Shown here: piece after piece, positions 51,665-61,274 of the stretch
Layout: each line of letters begins with the position of its first letter
Numbering within the stretch: position 1 is the first letter of the stretch
NCBI GenBank assembly: GCA_030615605.1
Contig: JAUWYY010000004.1
Location: 124,001-188,000 of the forward strand
DNA length: 64,000 bases
Direction: 5' to 3'
Source of the DNA: a bacterium
GTDB lineage: Bacteria; Armatimonadota; Zipacnadia; Zipacnadales; Zipacnadaceae
Notes under the pieces: model-generated
Database searches by the model: none
Seen by the model: only the letters and a program-made list of their open reading frames with translations
What the model was told of the DNA's origin: nothing
Position numbers and translations under genes: made by a program

Positions 51665-53320
51665 TCAGACCGGCGTCGCGCAACCGTAGGAATTGCCAGC
51701 TTTAGTTAGTCGAACGCGCAGCGGCGTTTGCGCGTCTGTGGAAGCCTCCGGCACTTCCAATAGATAGCCGTCAACAATCGCCAGCAGCCCGGCATGAGGG
51801 ACAGCCAGTACATCGTCATTGTTGATGGTAAGATGGTCACCGACCTTGTACTGGCGAACTTCCTCGCAACTTGTTGTGACTATTTCAAACTCCTCCGGGT
51901 GAATATCTCGGGTGGCACGGATGAATAGTTCAAAGGAGAATTCGTCTTCCAGTTTCTCGGTTTCCGTTCCCTGGGGTCCAACCAGAGCCAAACAGACCAT
52001 CGGATCAGCCACGACGACTGCGGCACCTTCCTTTATGTTGCTGATGCGCAACTGGCGGGTGGCCCGCATAGCTACGGTTTCAGCCGCCAGAACCTTGCCG
52101 CTGCCGGTGCAACAGGGGCAAGGGGTTTGCAGCTTCTGGGAAAGATTACTCTCAGTGCGCTTCCGCGTCATCTCCACCAGACCCAGTCGAGTGATATGCT
52201 GGATGCGGGTGCGCTTCCGATCCTTGGCAAAAGCTTCGCGCAGCGCGCTACTGACCTGTTTGCGGTGTTTGGCTTTGTCCATATCAATAAAGTCGATAAC
52301 AATGATTCCGCCGATACCCCGCAGCCGTAGCTGCTGGGCGATCTCCTCGGCTGCCTCTACGTTTGTACGCAACACCGTTTCTTCCAGGCTGCCGGTGCCG
52401 GTGAACTTGCCGGTATTGACATCTATGGCGGTGAGCGCTTCGGTTGGGTCAATGGCGATATAGCCGCCGTGGGGCAGCCATACTTTGCGGCGGAGCGCCT
52501 TGGATATTTCCTGCTCAACTTCGTAGTGGTCGAATATGGGCTCGTGGCTTCTGTATAGCTCAACTCGATTGCGCAGTTCCGGTACCACACTGTCCAGTAG
52601 ATTTAAGACGCGGTCGTAGGTTACTTTGTCGTTGACGATGAATTGCTCGGTTTCCTCAGAGAAGGTATCGCGTACAACTTCGAATACCAGGCTGAGGTCT
52701 TCGTGCAGCAGGGCTGGAGCAGTGCTCTGCTGGGCCTTGTTTTGGATCGAGCGCCACAGCTTCATCAGAAACTTGACATCGTCTTCCAGTTCCTTGTAGT
52801 CAGCGCCCTCAGCTTGCGTACGCACGATGACGCCGAATCCTTCTGGCCGGACCCGCGAGGCCAGGCTACGCAGCCGTTTTTGCTCGGCGTCGTCTTCGAT
52901 TTTCTTGGAGACGCCCACCTTTGTGCTCGACTCGGGCATGAGCACCAGGTGGCGGCCAGGGAGTGACAGGTGCCGCGTAGCCCGGGCGCCTTTGCTGGCC
53001 AGCGGGCCCTTAGTGACTTGCACCATTATCTGCTGGCCGGCGCTGAGTACCGACGATATCGGCGGTGTGCGACCAAATCTGTTCTGTGGCTCAGGTTGGA
53101 TCGCATCGGAGACGTGCAGGAAGACATTCTTCTCAATGCCACAATCAACAAAGGCAGCATCCAGCCCGGGTACTACGTCTGAGACCCGGCCCAGATAGAT
53201 GTTGCCGACCACCCGTTCCTCTTCTTCCTGCTCATATAGCACTTCGGCCAGGCGGCCCTCTTCGAGCATGGCCACCCGCGTCTGTCTTTCATCCACATCT
53301 ACGATAATCTTTTCACTCAT
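51665..53320 (-). CDS. rng: Ribonuclease G/E family endoribonuclease
   Basis: A 551-residue RNase E/G catalytic protein without the long RNase E C-terminal scaffold. An S1 domain (VVGNIYLGRVSDVVPGLDAA), AIDVNTGKFTG and IIVIDFIDMDKAKHRKQV (catalytic Asp pair), and the zinc-link CPCCTGSG are all present, plus an extra C-terminal domain of about 110 residues. It processes rRNA and mRNA. It is downstream of the TIGR03960-TIGR03936 radical-SAM pair, a common arrangement. Confidence 0.95.
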   Translation of the reverse strand: MSEKIIVDVDERQTRVAMLEEGRLAEVLYEQEEEERVVGNIYLGRVSDVVPGLDAAFVDCGIEKNVFLHVSDAIQPEPQNRFGRTPPISSVLSAGQQIMVQVTKGPLASKGARATRHLSLPGRHLVLMPESSTKVGVSKKIEDDAEQKRLRSLASRVRPEGFGVIVRTQAEGADYKELEDDVKFLMKLWRSIQNKAQQSTAPALLHEDLSLVFEVVRDTFSEETEQFIVNDKVTYDRVLNLLDSVVPELRNRVELYRSHEPIFDHYEVEQEISKALRRKVWLPHGGYIAIDPTEALTAIDVNTGKFTGTGSLEETVLRTNVEAAEEIAQQLRLRGIGGIIVIDFIDMDKAKHRKQVSSALREAFAKDRKRTRIQHITRLGLVEMTRKRTESNLSQKLQTPCPCCTGSGKVLAAETVAMRATRQLRISNIKEGAAVVVADPMVCLALVGPQGTETEKLEDEFSFELFIRATRDIHPEEFEIVTTSCEEVRQYKVGDHLTINNDDVLAVPHAGLLAIVDGYLLEVPEASTDAQTPLRVRLTKAGNSYGCATPV

Positions 53321-53421
53321 GGTAAGTTAACTTCCCAACTCGGACGGCGGCGGCTTTCTTCTGCAGGCCCCGGGACTCTTGCCCGGCGCTTGCAGACCGC
53401 CTCTGTTTTCGTCCAGAATAA

Positions 53422-54105
53422 TTAGGCTACATACAGCTTTACTCGCGTTATCAGCTTGACCGGCAGGCTGGTGTGCCCGGTGAGTCTGCCCAACACCTGA
53501 AGAACTTCTGCAGGCTTGACCAGATCATCCTGAGCCAGGCTCAAGCTCATTTGAAGTTGCAATTCTTGACTGCTTGCCACCGCCAGCTTGTGCGTGCCCG
53601 GGCGGATGTCCACCGTACACAGGCTGCTCTTGGTTTCGCGTCTGATATTGATGCTATCTCTCTCCAGAAAATCGCGCACTGCTTTCGCCAGCTCATCGGC
53701 CCCAACCTTATCAGGGTCAATATCAATCGCATAGTCAACCTGATTCAGATCGGCAAACGGTGAGCGCTTCTGCCGGGGCAGGACCTGGGCGCTGAGCAGA
53801 TTGAGACCACGCGGTAACTGCTTGTGCAGCCGCTTGCCGACTGCTGCTGAGTCTATGTCCTCCGCCAGATCGACGCCGCACAGCTCATGCAGGCCGGCTA
53901 CCCCGACGGGCAGTGGCCGGACGAAAGTGAGCTTGGCACGGGGATGAAACCCCTTGCTGTAAGCCACCGGCAGCTTGGCTCGCCTTAGCGCGCGGTCGAA
54001 GGCAGTGGCCACGTCCAGATGGCCCAGAAAGCGCAAACGGCCCACCTTCTCATATTCGACCCGTGCGTAGGTACGCTGTTTTTCACTAGCAGGCTGGTTA
54101 CTCAC
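53422..54105 (-). CDS. Radical SAM-linked protein, TIGR03936/DUF2344
   Basis: A 227-residue protein. ARVEYEKVGRLRFLGHLDVA, KLPVAYSKGFHPRAKLTFVR and LPVGVAGLHELCGVDL match the DUF2344 family, which nearly always accompanies or is fused to TIGR03960 radical SAM proteins next to RNase G. Exact function is not established; an RNA or ribosome-related modification is suspected from context. Begins with GTG three bases after the upstream stop. Confidence 0.92.
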   Translation of the reverse strand: MSNQPASEKQRTYARVEYEKVGRLRFLGHLDVATAFDRALRRAKLPVAYSKGFHPRAKLTFVRPLPVGVAGLHELCGVDLAEDIDSAAVGKRLHKQLPRGLNLLSAQVLPRQKRSPFADLNQVDYAIDIDPDKVGADELAKAVRDFLERDSINIRRETKSSLCTVDIRPGTHKLAVASSQELQLQMSLSLAQDDLVKPAEVLQVLGRLTGHTSLPVKLITRVKLYVA

Positions 54106-54107
54106 TC

Positions 54108-55991
54108 TTAACCCCCCCTTGGCGGCTGCAGAGTGCCCATCATAGCTGGGCAGGGCAGTAGTTCCTCAAGCCCGCAGCCATGGCAACCAGCCACACGGCA
54201 ATCGGGAGTAGCCAGTCCCTGCTGAGCGCGAGCGTACTCGCGCTGCAGGAATTGGCGGGAGACACCCAGATCAATGTGATCCCACGGCAACTGTTGATTC
54301 AGGTTCCACTGGCGCTGCGCCTCAGTGGCAAGGTCTTTGCCGACAGCAGCAAAGGCTTGCTCCCAGCGTGCGTAAGAGAAATTCTCATGCCAGGCTTCCA
54401 GGACGCCGCCCTCGGCATAGACCTGTTCAATTATCGGTCCCAGGCTGCGGTCGCCCCGGCTCAGCAATGATTCAACCAGCATCGACTGGCTGTCGGGATA
54501 GGACAGCTTGAACTCCTTTTGCTTATTCAGACGCTGGCGCAGTAAATCTTGTTTCCGGGACAACTCCGCCGGATCACTGACCTGCAGCCACTGGAACGGA
54601 GTATGCGGCTTGGGAATAAGCGTGGCCAGACTGACGTTGATTTGCAAATGACGGCGTCGCCGGCCCAGCTTTGCGCGACCGATCTGTGCTACTTGCTCAA
54701 GCAGGTCGGCGATGGCCAGGATGTCCTGGTCGGTTTCGGTGGGCAGACCGATCATAAAGTACAGTTTGATCGTCTCCCAGCCAGCCTCAAAGGCGGCCTC
54801 GGTCGCATTGCGCAGGTCCTGGTCGGTCACGCCCTTATTGATGACGTCGCGCAGCCGCTGAGACCCGGCTTCGGGGGCAAGCGTCAGCCCCGCTTTTCGC
54901 ACTCTTTGGACTTTCTCGGCTAGCTCGATGCTGAAGTTGTCAATGCGCAGCGAGGGAAGCCCGATAGAGACGCGCTGGCCGCTGAGGTCTTCATGCAGAC
55001 CATCAATGATTTCGTTGATACAGTTGTGATCGGGGCAGTTGAGGGCAGCCAGGGAGATCTCATCGAAGCCGGTGTTGGCGATGATCTGGGTAGCTGCTTC
55101 TCGAATGGTCTCTACGCTGCGCTCACGCGTCGGGCGATAGAATATGCCGGCCTGACAGAAGCGACAGCCTCGGGTGCAGCCGCGGGCAATCTCGATTTGG
55201 CCACGGTCGTGGACGATCTCGGTCCAGGGCACGACGGGCGCTTTGGGAATAGCAGCGTGGGCGAAATCCTCAACAATGCGTCGCTTTACCGTTGGCCTGG
55301 CCTCGGGCGCTGCCGGCCTGGGTATCAGCAGGCCCTCGCCCGACTCCTCTGGCTCGTAGAGGCTGGGCACGTACAGACCGGGAATCGCAGCCAGTTCGCG
55401 CAGCAGCTCCTCGCGGTCGCTGGAGCTGCGTGTCTCGCGATTAGGGTGGTCCTGCTGCCAGCGGTCGTAGGTATTCAGTATCTCCCCGACAGCTTCTTCG
55501 CCTTCGCCAATCAGAAAGGCATCGAAGAAACCGGCCAGCGGCTCGGGGTTGCAGGTGCAGACACCTCCGCCGAGGACCAACGGCTCGCCCGGCTGCCGCT
55601 GGTCGGAGCGAATAGCGACCCCGCCCAACTCCAGCATAGCCAGCACGGTAGTGTAGGTCAGCTCGTACTGGAGAGTGATCCCGACGATGTCGAAGTCAAC
55701 AAGGGGCTGGCCGGTCTCCAGGCCGCTTAGCAGTAATCCCCGCTGGCGCATAAGCTCAACAGCATCGGCTTGCGGATAGAAAACGCGCTCGCAGACAGCC
55801 TCAGGGCGGGAGTTTATTACGTGGTAGAGAATCTGCGAACCCAGGTGCGACATCCCGATTTCATAGACATCAGGATAGCACAGCGCGAAGTGGATTCGCA
55901 CTTGTGCAGGGTCCTTGACTACCGCATTATACTCGCCGCCCAGGTATCTTGCTGGTCCCTGGACCTCGGCTAAAACTCTTTCCGGTAACAT
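54108..55991 (-). CDS. B12-binding-domain radical SAM protein, TIGR03960 type
   Basis: A 627-residue radical SAM enzyme. An N-terminal Rossmann/B12-like domain (YEIGMSHLGSQILYHVINSR) is followed by the radical SAM core with RGCTRGCRFCQAGIFYRPTR (CxxxCxxC) near residue 280, and ends with a Cys-rich C-terminus (CRVAGCHGCGLEELLPC). Immediately upstream of its DUF2344 partner and rng. Its chemistry is not established. Confidence 0.93.
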   Translation of the reverse strand: MLPERVLAEVQGPARYLGGEYNAVVKDPAQVRIHFALCYPDVYEIGMSHLGSQILYHVINSRPEAVCERVFYPQADAVELMRQRGLLLSGLETGQPLVDFDIVGITLQYELTYTTVLAMLELGGVAIRSDQRQPGEPLVLGGGVCTCNPEPLAGFFDAFLIGEGEEAVGEILNTYDRWQQDHPNRETRSSSDREELLRELAAIPGLYVPSLYEPEESGEGLLIPRPAAPEARPTVKRRIVEDFAHAAIPKAPVVPWTEIVHDRGQIEIARGCTRGCRFCQAGIFYRPTRERSVETIREAATQIIANTGFDEISLAALNCPDHNCINEIIDGLHEDLSGQRVSIGLPSLRIDNFSIELAEKVQRVRKAGLTLAPEAGSQRLRDVINKGVTDQDLRNATEAAFEAGWETIKLYFMIGLPTETDQDILAIADLLEQVAQIGRAKLGRRRRHLQINVSLATLIPKPHTPFQWLQVSDPAELSRKQDLLRQRLNKQKEFKLSYPDSQSMLVESLLSRGDRSLGPIIEQVYAEGGVLEAWHENFSYARWEQAFAAVGKDLATEAQRQWNLNQQLPWDHIDLGVSRQFLQREYARAQQGLATPDCRVAGCHGCGLEELLPCPAMMGTLQPPRGG

Positions 55992-56049
55992 TTTCAGCTA
56001 CTAACCGAATCCTATATCACTTGCCGCAGAAGCTAATGGCGAGAGAACC

Positions 56050-56124
56050 TTAGTGCTCTTTTCTCTGGCTCTGTCTCCTGCGGTATTTGGCAATTTGCTG
56101 GTACAGCAGATACTTGTTGGTCAT
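56050..56124 (-). CDS. Possible 24-residue basic peptide downstream of dapL
   Basis: The ORF starts ATG 56124, 16 bases after the dapL stop, and encodes MTNKYLLYQQIAKYRRRQSQ then RKEH. It is strongly basic. No convincing ribosome binding site precedes it. It could be a chance ORF. The rest of the gap to 55992 shows nothing. Confidence 0.25.
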   Translation of the reverse strand: MTNKYLLYQQIAKYRRRQSQRKEH

Positions 56125-56139
56125 CCAGCTCTGTGCGAC

Positions 56140-57327
56140 TTACCACAAATCAGGCATATTGCAGGCGATATTGTCAATCGCGTGCTGGATTTGCCCCAGC
56201 TTATCGGGGCCACCGAGCGTCAGCGACATGCGAAAGAAGCCCTCACCGGTTGCTCCGTAAGCGCTGCCCGGGGTGACCAGCACGCTGCACTGTTCCAGCA
56301 GTGCCTGGGCAAACTGGGCACTGCTCTCAAAGCTGGGGGGCACCGGCGCCCATACGTAGAAAGTAGCCTGCGGCTTTTCCAGACTCCAACCCAGTGAATT
56401 GAGGCCCTCGATAAGGGCCTCGCTACGGCGCTGGTACTCAGCACGCATCTGAGAAACGTGACTATCGAAATTAGTCAGCGCGACAACTGCCGCCCGCTGG
56501 ATAGCCACAAATGTTCCCGAATCCACGTTGCTCTTCACCGCCGAAAGCGCGTCAATGTGGTCGCAGCCGCCCCAGGCCCAGCCCACCCGCCAGCCCGTCA
56601 TATTGAAGGTCTTGGAAAGCGAGTGAAATTCAATGGCAAGCTCCTTGGCACCCGGCACCTGCAGGATGCTGGGGGCCTGGTAGCCGTCGAAAGTGACCTC
56701 GTTGTAGGCAGCGTCCTGGACGATCAGCAGCTCATTGTCCCGCGCAAAATCTACTAGCTCCTCGAAGAACTCCAGGGTTGCCGCCGCTCCGGTCGGGTTG
56801 TTTGGGTAATTGACGAATAGCAGCTTGGCCTGCCGGGCTACGTTGGCAGGAATGGCCGCTAGGTCGGGTAGAAAACCGTTCTCTGGGAGCAGCGGCACAG
56901 GGAAAGCTGTCCCCCCACACCAGATAGTCTGGACCCCGTAGACGGGATAAGCTGGCTCGGGGACAAGCACCACGTCAGCCGGGTCAATGTAAGCCCACAC
57001 AATGTGCGCCAGGGCTTCTTTGGCCCCCAGACAGCTCTGTATCTCGCCGTTAGGGTCAATCTCCATTCCGTAGCGGGTAGCGGCAAAATCGCTGATTGCC
57101 TGCTTGAATTCAGGAATCCCGTAGCCACTTTCGTCGTATTGATGGGTGGCAGGGTCTTGTGCGGCTTGGTAGAGCGCCTCAATCACGAAGTCGGGCGTGG
57201 GCATATCCGGGTCGCCGATGCCAAAGTCTATTATCGGGCGGCCCTCGGCCAGCATCTGAGACTTGGTTCGGGCGATCTCACGGAAGGGATAGGGCGGAAT
57301 CCGTTGCAGTCGCTCAGCTAGTTCCAT
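56140..57327 (-). CDS. dapL: LL-diaminopimelate aminotransferase
   Basis: A 395-residue fold-type I aminotransferase that converts tetrahydrodipicolinate directly to LL-diaminopimelate, bypassing DapDCE. ERLQRIPPYPFREIARTKSQ, IDFGIGDPDMPTPDFVIEAL and YPNNPTGAAATLEFFEELVD are typical; the PLP Lys is in FHSLSKTFNMTGWRVGWAWG. It follows dapF by 25 bases, which confirms the pathway. The ATG at 57327 gives the usual N-terminus; the longer ORF would overlap dapF. Confidence 0.92.
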   Translation of the reverse strand: MELAERLQRIPPYPFREIARTKSQMLAEGRPIIDFGIGDPDMPTPDFVIEALYQAAQDPATHQYDESGYGIPEFKQAISDFAATRYGMEIDPNGEIQSCLGAKEALAHIVWAYIDPADVVLVPEPAYPVYGVQTIWCGGTAFPVPLLPENGFLPDLAAIPANVARQAKLLFVNYPNNPTGAAATLEFFEELVDFARDNELLIVQDAAYNEVTFDGYQAPSILQVPGAKELAIEFHSLSKTFNMTGWRVGWAWGGCDHIDALSAVKSNVDSGTFVAIQRAAVVALTNFDSHVSQMRAEYQRRSEALIEGLNSLGWSLEKPQATFYVWAPVPPSFESSAQFAQALLEQCSVLVTPGSAYGATGEGFFRMSLTLGGPDKLGQIQHAIDNIACNMPDLW

Positions 57328-57352
57328 AGAAAAGGAGTCCCTTGGTTCGGTG

Positions 57353-58222
57353 TTACTTCCGGGCCGGCGCAATCAGTTGTTCATTGAGCTGTCCGGTAAA
57401 TACTTCGGTGATTGGGCCGGTCATAAATACATGTTCGTTTTGGTGCCATTCGATCCGTAGGCACCCGCCCCGCAACTCCACCTCGACCTGGCGATCAGTG
57501 CGATCAGTCAGCACTGCGGCCACCACCGAAGCTGAAGCGCCCGTCCCGCAGGCCAGTGTCTGTCCGGCGCCCCGCTCCCACACCCGCATCTTGACGTGCG
57601 CCCGGTCGAGCACGGTTACAAATTCCACGTTGATGCGCTCGGGAAATAGCTCGTGATTTTCGATAAGAGGACCGATGTCGCCCACGGGAAACCGGTCAAC
57701 GTCATCAACGAATATCACGCAATGGGGGTTGCCCATCGATACACAAGTAATCTCGAAGCTATCACCGTTGACTTCAAGTGGCTGGTCAATGACTGGCTCA
57801 TTGGCTGGCTCTCCGAGCATGGGTATCTCACAGCGGTTCAGGCGGGGGATGCCCATGTCTACGGTTGCTGCGACGACTGAATCATCCTCGACGGTCAGCG
57901 CTACGCGCAGGACACCAGCGCCGGTCTCCACGCTGATTGTGGTGTTGTCAGTCATGCCGCGGTCATGAACGTATTTGGCCAGCCCGCGAATACCGTTGCC
58001 ACACATTTCCGCTTCGCTGCCGTCGGAGTTGAATATGCGCATGCGAAAATCGGCGGTCTCCGAGGGCATAATCAGAATAATGCCATCCCCGCCTACACCA
58101 AAGTGGCGGTCGGACAGTATCCGGGCCAATTCGGCCAGGTCATATTCTTCGATCTGCTCGGTGAACGCATTGAGATAGATGTAGTCATTCCCCAAGCCGT
58201 GAAGTTTCGCAAATTCAGTCAT
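57353..58222 (-). CDS. dapF: Diaminopimelate epimerase
   Basis: A 289-residue PLP-independent racemase that makes meso-diaminopimelate for lysine and peptidoglycan. KLHGLGNDYIYLNAF, SEAEMCGNGIRGLAKYVHDR and GAGQTLACGTGASASVVAAV carry the two catalytic Cys. The start at 58222 overlaps the hfq stop by 8 bases. Arranged with dapL and hfq in one leftward transcript. Confidence 0.97.
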   Translation of the reverse strand: MTEFAKLHGLGNDYIYLNAFTEQIEEYDLAELARILSDRHFGVGGDGIILIMPSETADFRMRIFNSDGSEAEMCGNGIRGLAKYVHDRGMTDNTTISVETGAGVLRVALTVEDDSVVAATVDMGIPRLNRCEIPMLGEPANEPVIDQPLEVNGDSFEITCVSMGNPHCVIFVDDVDRFPVGDIGPLIENHELFPERINVEFVTVLDRAHVKMRVWERGAGQTLACGTGASASVVAAVLTDRTDRQVEVELRGGCLRIEWHQNEHVFMTGPITEVFTGQLNEQLIAPARK

Positions 58223-58463
58223 CGCTATTCTCTGTTTCTTCGTCAATGGGCGGAGTTGGCTCGGCGATAGCTATGATAGCAATAGCACTTTTGTAGACCA
58301 GAAGCTCCGTGTCTTTAAGTTCAACCCTGACCGTGAATTGATCAAAACCCTTTATCAGGCCGCAGATCTCTTTGCCGTTGGACAGCAGGATGCTGGCCTG
58401 TTTCTCTTGCTTGCGCAGTTCGTTGAGAAAGTTGTCCTGAACCTTGACCTTCTCTGTGGACAT
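58215..58463 (-). CDS. hfq: RNA chaperone Hfq
   Basis: An 82-residue Sm-like RNA chaperone. VQDNFLNELRKQEKQASILL (Gln9 in the proximal RNA site), SNGKEICGLIKGFDQFTVRV (Sm1) and ELLVYKSAIAIIAIAE (Sm2). The usual YKHAIS reads YKSAIA here: the proximal-pore His is replaced by Ser59. A short acidic tail follows. Located directly after miaA, as in mutL-miaA-hfq of many bacteria. Confidence 0.93.
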   Translation of the reverse strand: MSTEKVKVQDNFLNELRKQEKQASILLSNGKEICGLIKGFDQFTVRVELKDTELLVYKSAIAIIAIAEPTPPIDEETENSDD

Positions 58464-58490
58464 GTTTCCACTCGTTGCGGCACTATCTTA

Positions 58491-59453
58491 CTATCTGTGA
58501 GCCGTTAAATCACGTCCTGCTTGGATGAGCAGTTCGGCCGCCTTTTTCCACCGTTGCTGAACTGACCAGGTCAGCCAGTCGAAGCTTGTCCTGTTGCGAA
58601 ACCACGTCAGTTGGCGCTTGGCGAACTGCCTGATGTCGCGCTTGATCTCGGTGAGAGCTTCGTCCAGCTCGCCTCCGTGTTCCAGATGCTCCAGGAGGTG
58701 ACGATAGCCGATGGCTTGCATTGACTGCATCTGGCGATGGTAGCCAGCCCTGTGCAACCGTCGCACTTCGCCCGGCCACCCGCGCTTCATCATTTCGTCA
58801 ACGCGCCGCTCGATTCTCTCATACAGTAGTGCTCGGGGGCAGGTCAGCACGTAAGATAACATATTATACTTGACTGGGGGCGTCTCGTCAACGCACTGCT
58901 GGCCGGAAAGCGGCTGGCCGGTCAGCTCGTACACCTCCAGCGCGCGGACGATCCGGCGCAGGTCTTGTGGCTCGATGCGGGCAGCGGCCTCCGGGTCAAC
59001 TTCTCTCAGACGGTGATGCATCTTTTCGGTGCCCAGCTCCGCTGCCTTCTCTTCCAGGCGGTGGCGGGTTTGCTCATCGCGGGGACCGGGCGGAAAGTCA
59101 AAATGTTCGACGACTGCCTGGATATACAGTCCTGTCCCACCGCACAGGATGGGCAGCAGGCCGCGGCGATGAATGTCAACTATTGCCCGTTGCGCGTCTT
59201 GCTGAAACAGTGCCACATTGTAATCCTCATCCGGGTCAACGATATCAATGAGGTGGAATGCGGTCTGGCGCTGCTCCTGGGGTGTGGGTTTGGCGGTGCC
59301 GATATCCATTCCCCGGTAGATCTGCATCGAATCCGCCGAGATTATCTCCCCGCCGACCGCTCCCGCGACTTCAATAGCCGCAGCGGTCTTGCCTGTGGCT
59401 GTCGGGCCGGCAATCACTAGCAGAGGAATCGGGCTATCTTCCAGAATCATCAC
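58491..59453 (-). CDS. miaA: tRNA dimethylallyltransferase
   Basis: A 320-residue enzyme that prenylates A37 of tRNAs reading UNN codons. P-loop GPTATGKTAAAIEV, SADSMQIYRGMDIGTAKPT and PILCGGTGLYIQAVVEHFDF are family signatures. GTG at 59453 directly follows the mutL stop (TGAGTGATG), with an alternative ATG one codon later, so translation is coupled to mutL. Confidence 0.97.
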   Translation of the reverse strand: MMILEDSPIPLLVIAGPTATGKTAAAIEVAGAVGGEIISADSMQIYRGMDIGTAKPTPQEQRQTAFHLIDIVDPDEDYNVALFQQDAQRAIVDIHRRGLLPILCGGTGLYIQAVVEHFDFPPGPRDEQTRHRLEEKAAELGTEKMHHRLREVDPEAAARIEPQDLRRIVRALEVYELTGQPLSGQQCVDETPPVKYNMLSYVLTCPRALLYERIERRVDEMMKRGWPGEVRRLHRAGYHRQMQSMQAIGYRHLLEHLEHGGELDEALTEIKRDIRQFAKRQLTWFRNRTSFDWLTWSVQQRWKKAAELLIQAGRDLTAHR

Positions 59454-61259
59454 TCAGTCGCCGCGTGCGTCTCTATGGAACTTGCGATTGATTTCGTCAG
59501 CCGGCATGCTGACAATCACCGGATCACCATGGGGACAAATGGCCGGGGTCTCGCTCTCCAGTAGCTCACCCACCAGCTTATGCATCTCTTCGTCGCTGAG
59601 TCGCTGCCCGGCCTTGACCGCGGCATGGCAGGAAATACTGGCGAGGACCTCTTCGCGCAAGCTCACCATCTTGGTGCTGCTCTGCCAGGCAGCCAGGTCG
59701 GCGAGAATAGCTTCGACAACCGCGCCGGGGCTGCTTTCGGTAAGCTGAGCCGGCACCGAGCGCAGGATGTAGCTGCTCCCGCCAAAGGGCTCTACCTCGA
59801 AGCCCATCTCCGCCAGCAGCTCACAGTGGTCTTCAATCGCTGCCGCCTGCTCCGGGCCCAACTCCAGAGTCACCGGCATGGCCAGAAGCTGGCGAGTCAG
59901 GCGCCGGGGTTGGGCCACCAGCCGATCGAATATGACTCGTTCGGCAGCGCGGTGCTGATCTACCAGCAGCAGGTCGTCGCCATACTCAACGATCAGATAC
60001 GTTGCACCAATTTGTCCCAGTATATTGAGCTGCCGTCGTTCGGTATCTATCTCTTCCGTGGTAGTCTTTGCTGGGGCAGGGCCCGCCACCGCAGCCGGAG
60101 CCGCGTGAATGTCAAGCCCATCCTCACGCTCGTCTATCTGGTCGAAGAAGGGATTGACGCGCAGGCGCTTGACCCGGCTGCTCTGCTGAAAGTCGACTGG
60201 GGCGAGGCGTCCCGCAGGTAACCCCGCACCCTTGCGAGGCTGGGCATCTGTTGACGGTAGCGGCCGCAAGCCGGCTTCGGCCAGAGCATTCTCCACCGCT
60301 TGCTGGACCAGATTATGCATCTCGCCCGGGTTGCTGAAGCGCACCTCAATCTTGGTGGGGTGAACATTCGGATCTACCCGCCCCGGGTCCATTTCTATCA
60401 TAATGACCGCGACAGGTTGCTTCTGCTGAGGCAGCAGCATACCGTAAGCTTCGGTGAGCGCGTGGCTGAGCATGCGCGAGCGCACAAAGCGGTGGTTGAC
60501 AAAGAAAAGCTGATGGCGGCGGGTCGCCCGAGTTACTTGCGGCGTGGAGATGTAGCCGTGACTGCGCAGACCATCGCTCTCCAGGTTGACGGCCACGAGC
60601 TGGCGCGTGGTGTTACTGCCATAGACAGCAGCGACTACCGATTCGAGGTCACCGGAGCCGGGCGTACTCAGCAGGATTGCTTCGTTGTGGGTAACTTGAA
60701 AGGCTATCTCGGGATGGGCCAGGGCCAGGCGGGATACCCAGTCCATACAGTGGCCCCGCTCGGTGGCCGTCGTGGCCAGAAACTTGCGCCGCGCCGGCGT
60801 GTTGTAGAAGAGATTGGCCACCTGCACAGTCGTGCCGGGCGGGCAGCCAACCGCGCGCAGATCACTGACCTCGCCACCCTCCACCAACAGCGCCGTGCCC
60901 TCGACGTCGTCGTGGCGGCGGGTGGTAATCTTCATCTGGCAGACCGCCCCGATGCTAGGCAGGGCCTCTCCCCGGAAACCCAGGGTGGCAATCGCATCCA
61001 GATCGCTATCCTGGGCTATCTTGGAGGTGGCAAAGCGCTGGACGGCGAGGACGACATCCTCCTGCGACATACCCGCTCCATCATCGCGCACCTCAATGAG
61101 CTTTTTGCCACCGTCAGCCAGCACAGTCTCGATGCGGCTGGCTTCAGCATCAATGCTGTTTTCCAGCAGCTCCTTGACCACCGAAGCGGGTCGTTCGACC
61201 ACCTCACCAGCGGCGATGCGATTGGCTAGATTTTCGGGCAGGATCCGGACTTGGGTCAT
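59454..61259 (-). CDS. mutL: DNA mismatch repair protein MutL
   Basis: A 601-residue MutL. The N-terminal GHKL ATPase has NRIAAGEVVERPASVVKELL and GFRGEALPSIGAV. The C-terminal domain has VDQHRAAERVIFDRL, close to the endonuclease motif DQHA(x)2E(x)4E but with Arg in place of Ala and Asp in place of the last Glu, plus ISCHAAVKAGQ and AICPHGDPV. Endonuclease activity is therefore likely but not certain. mutS is not in the window. First of the mutL-miaA-hfq set. Confidence 0.97.
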   Translation of the reverse strand: MTQVRILPENLANRIAAGEVVERPASVVKELLENSIDAEASRIETVLADGGKKLIEVRDDGAGMSQEDVVLAVQRFATSKIAQDSDLDAIATLGFRGEALPSIGAVCQMKITTRRHDDVEGTALLVEGGEVSDLRAVGCPPGTTVQVANLFYNTPARRKFLATTATERGHCMDWVSRLALAHPEIAFQVTHNEAILLSTPGSGDLESVVAAVYGSNTTRQLVAVNLESDGLRSHGYISTPQVTRATRRHQLFFVNHRFVRSRMLSHALTEAYGMLLPQQKQPVAVIMIEMDPGRVDPNVHPTKIEVRFSNPGEMHNLVQQAVENALAEAGLRPLPSTDAQPRKGAGLPAGRLAPVDFQQSSRVKRLRVNPFFDQIDEREDGLDIHAAPAAVAGPAPAKTTTEEIDTERRQLNILGQIGATYLIVEYGDDLLLVDQHRAAERVIFDRLVAQPRRLTRQLLAMPVTLELGPEQAAAIEDHCELLAEMGFEVEPFGGSSYILRSVPAQLTESSPGAVVEAILADLAAWQSSTKMVSLREEVLASISCHAAVKAGQRLSDEEMHKLVGELLESETPAICPHGDPVIVSMPADEINRKFHRDARGD

Positions 61260-61274
61260 ATTCTTAATGAGGGG

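Noticed and set aside
54993-55730. 245-codon ORF antisense to the TIGR03960 gene
   Set aside because: Shadow of a strongly conserved radical SAM gene.
60300-61229. 309-codon ORF antisense to mutL
   Set aside because: It is a shadow of the high-GC mutL frame; composition and lack of family features do not support a gene.
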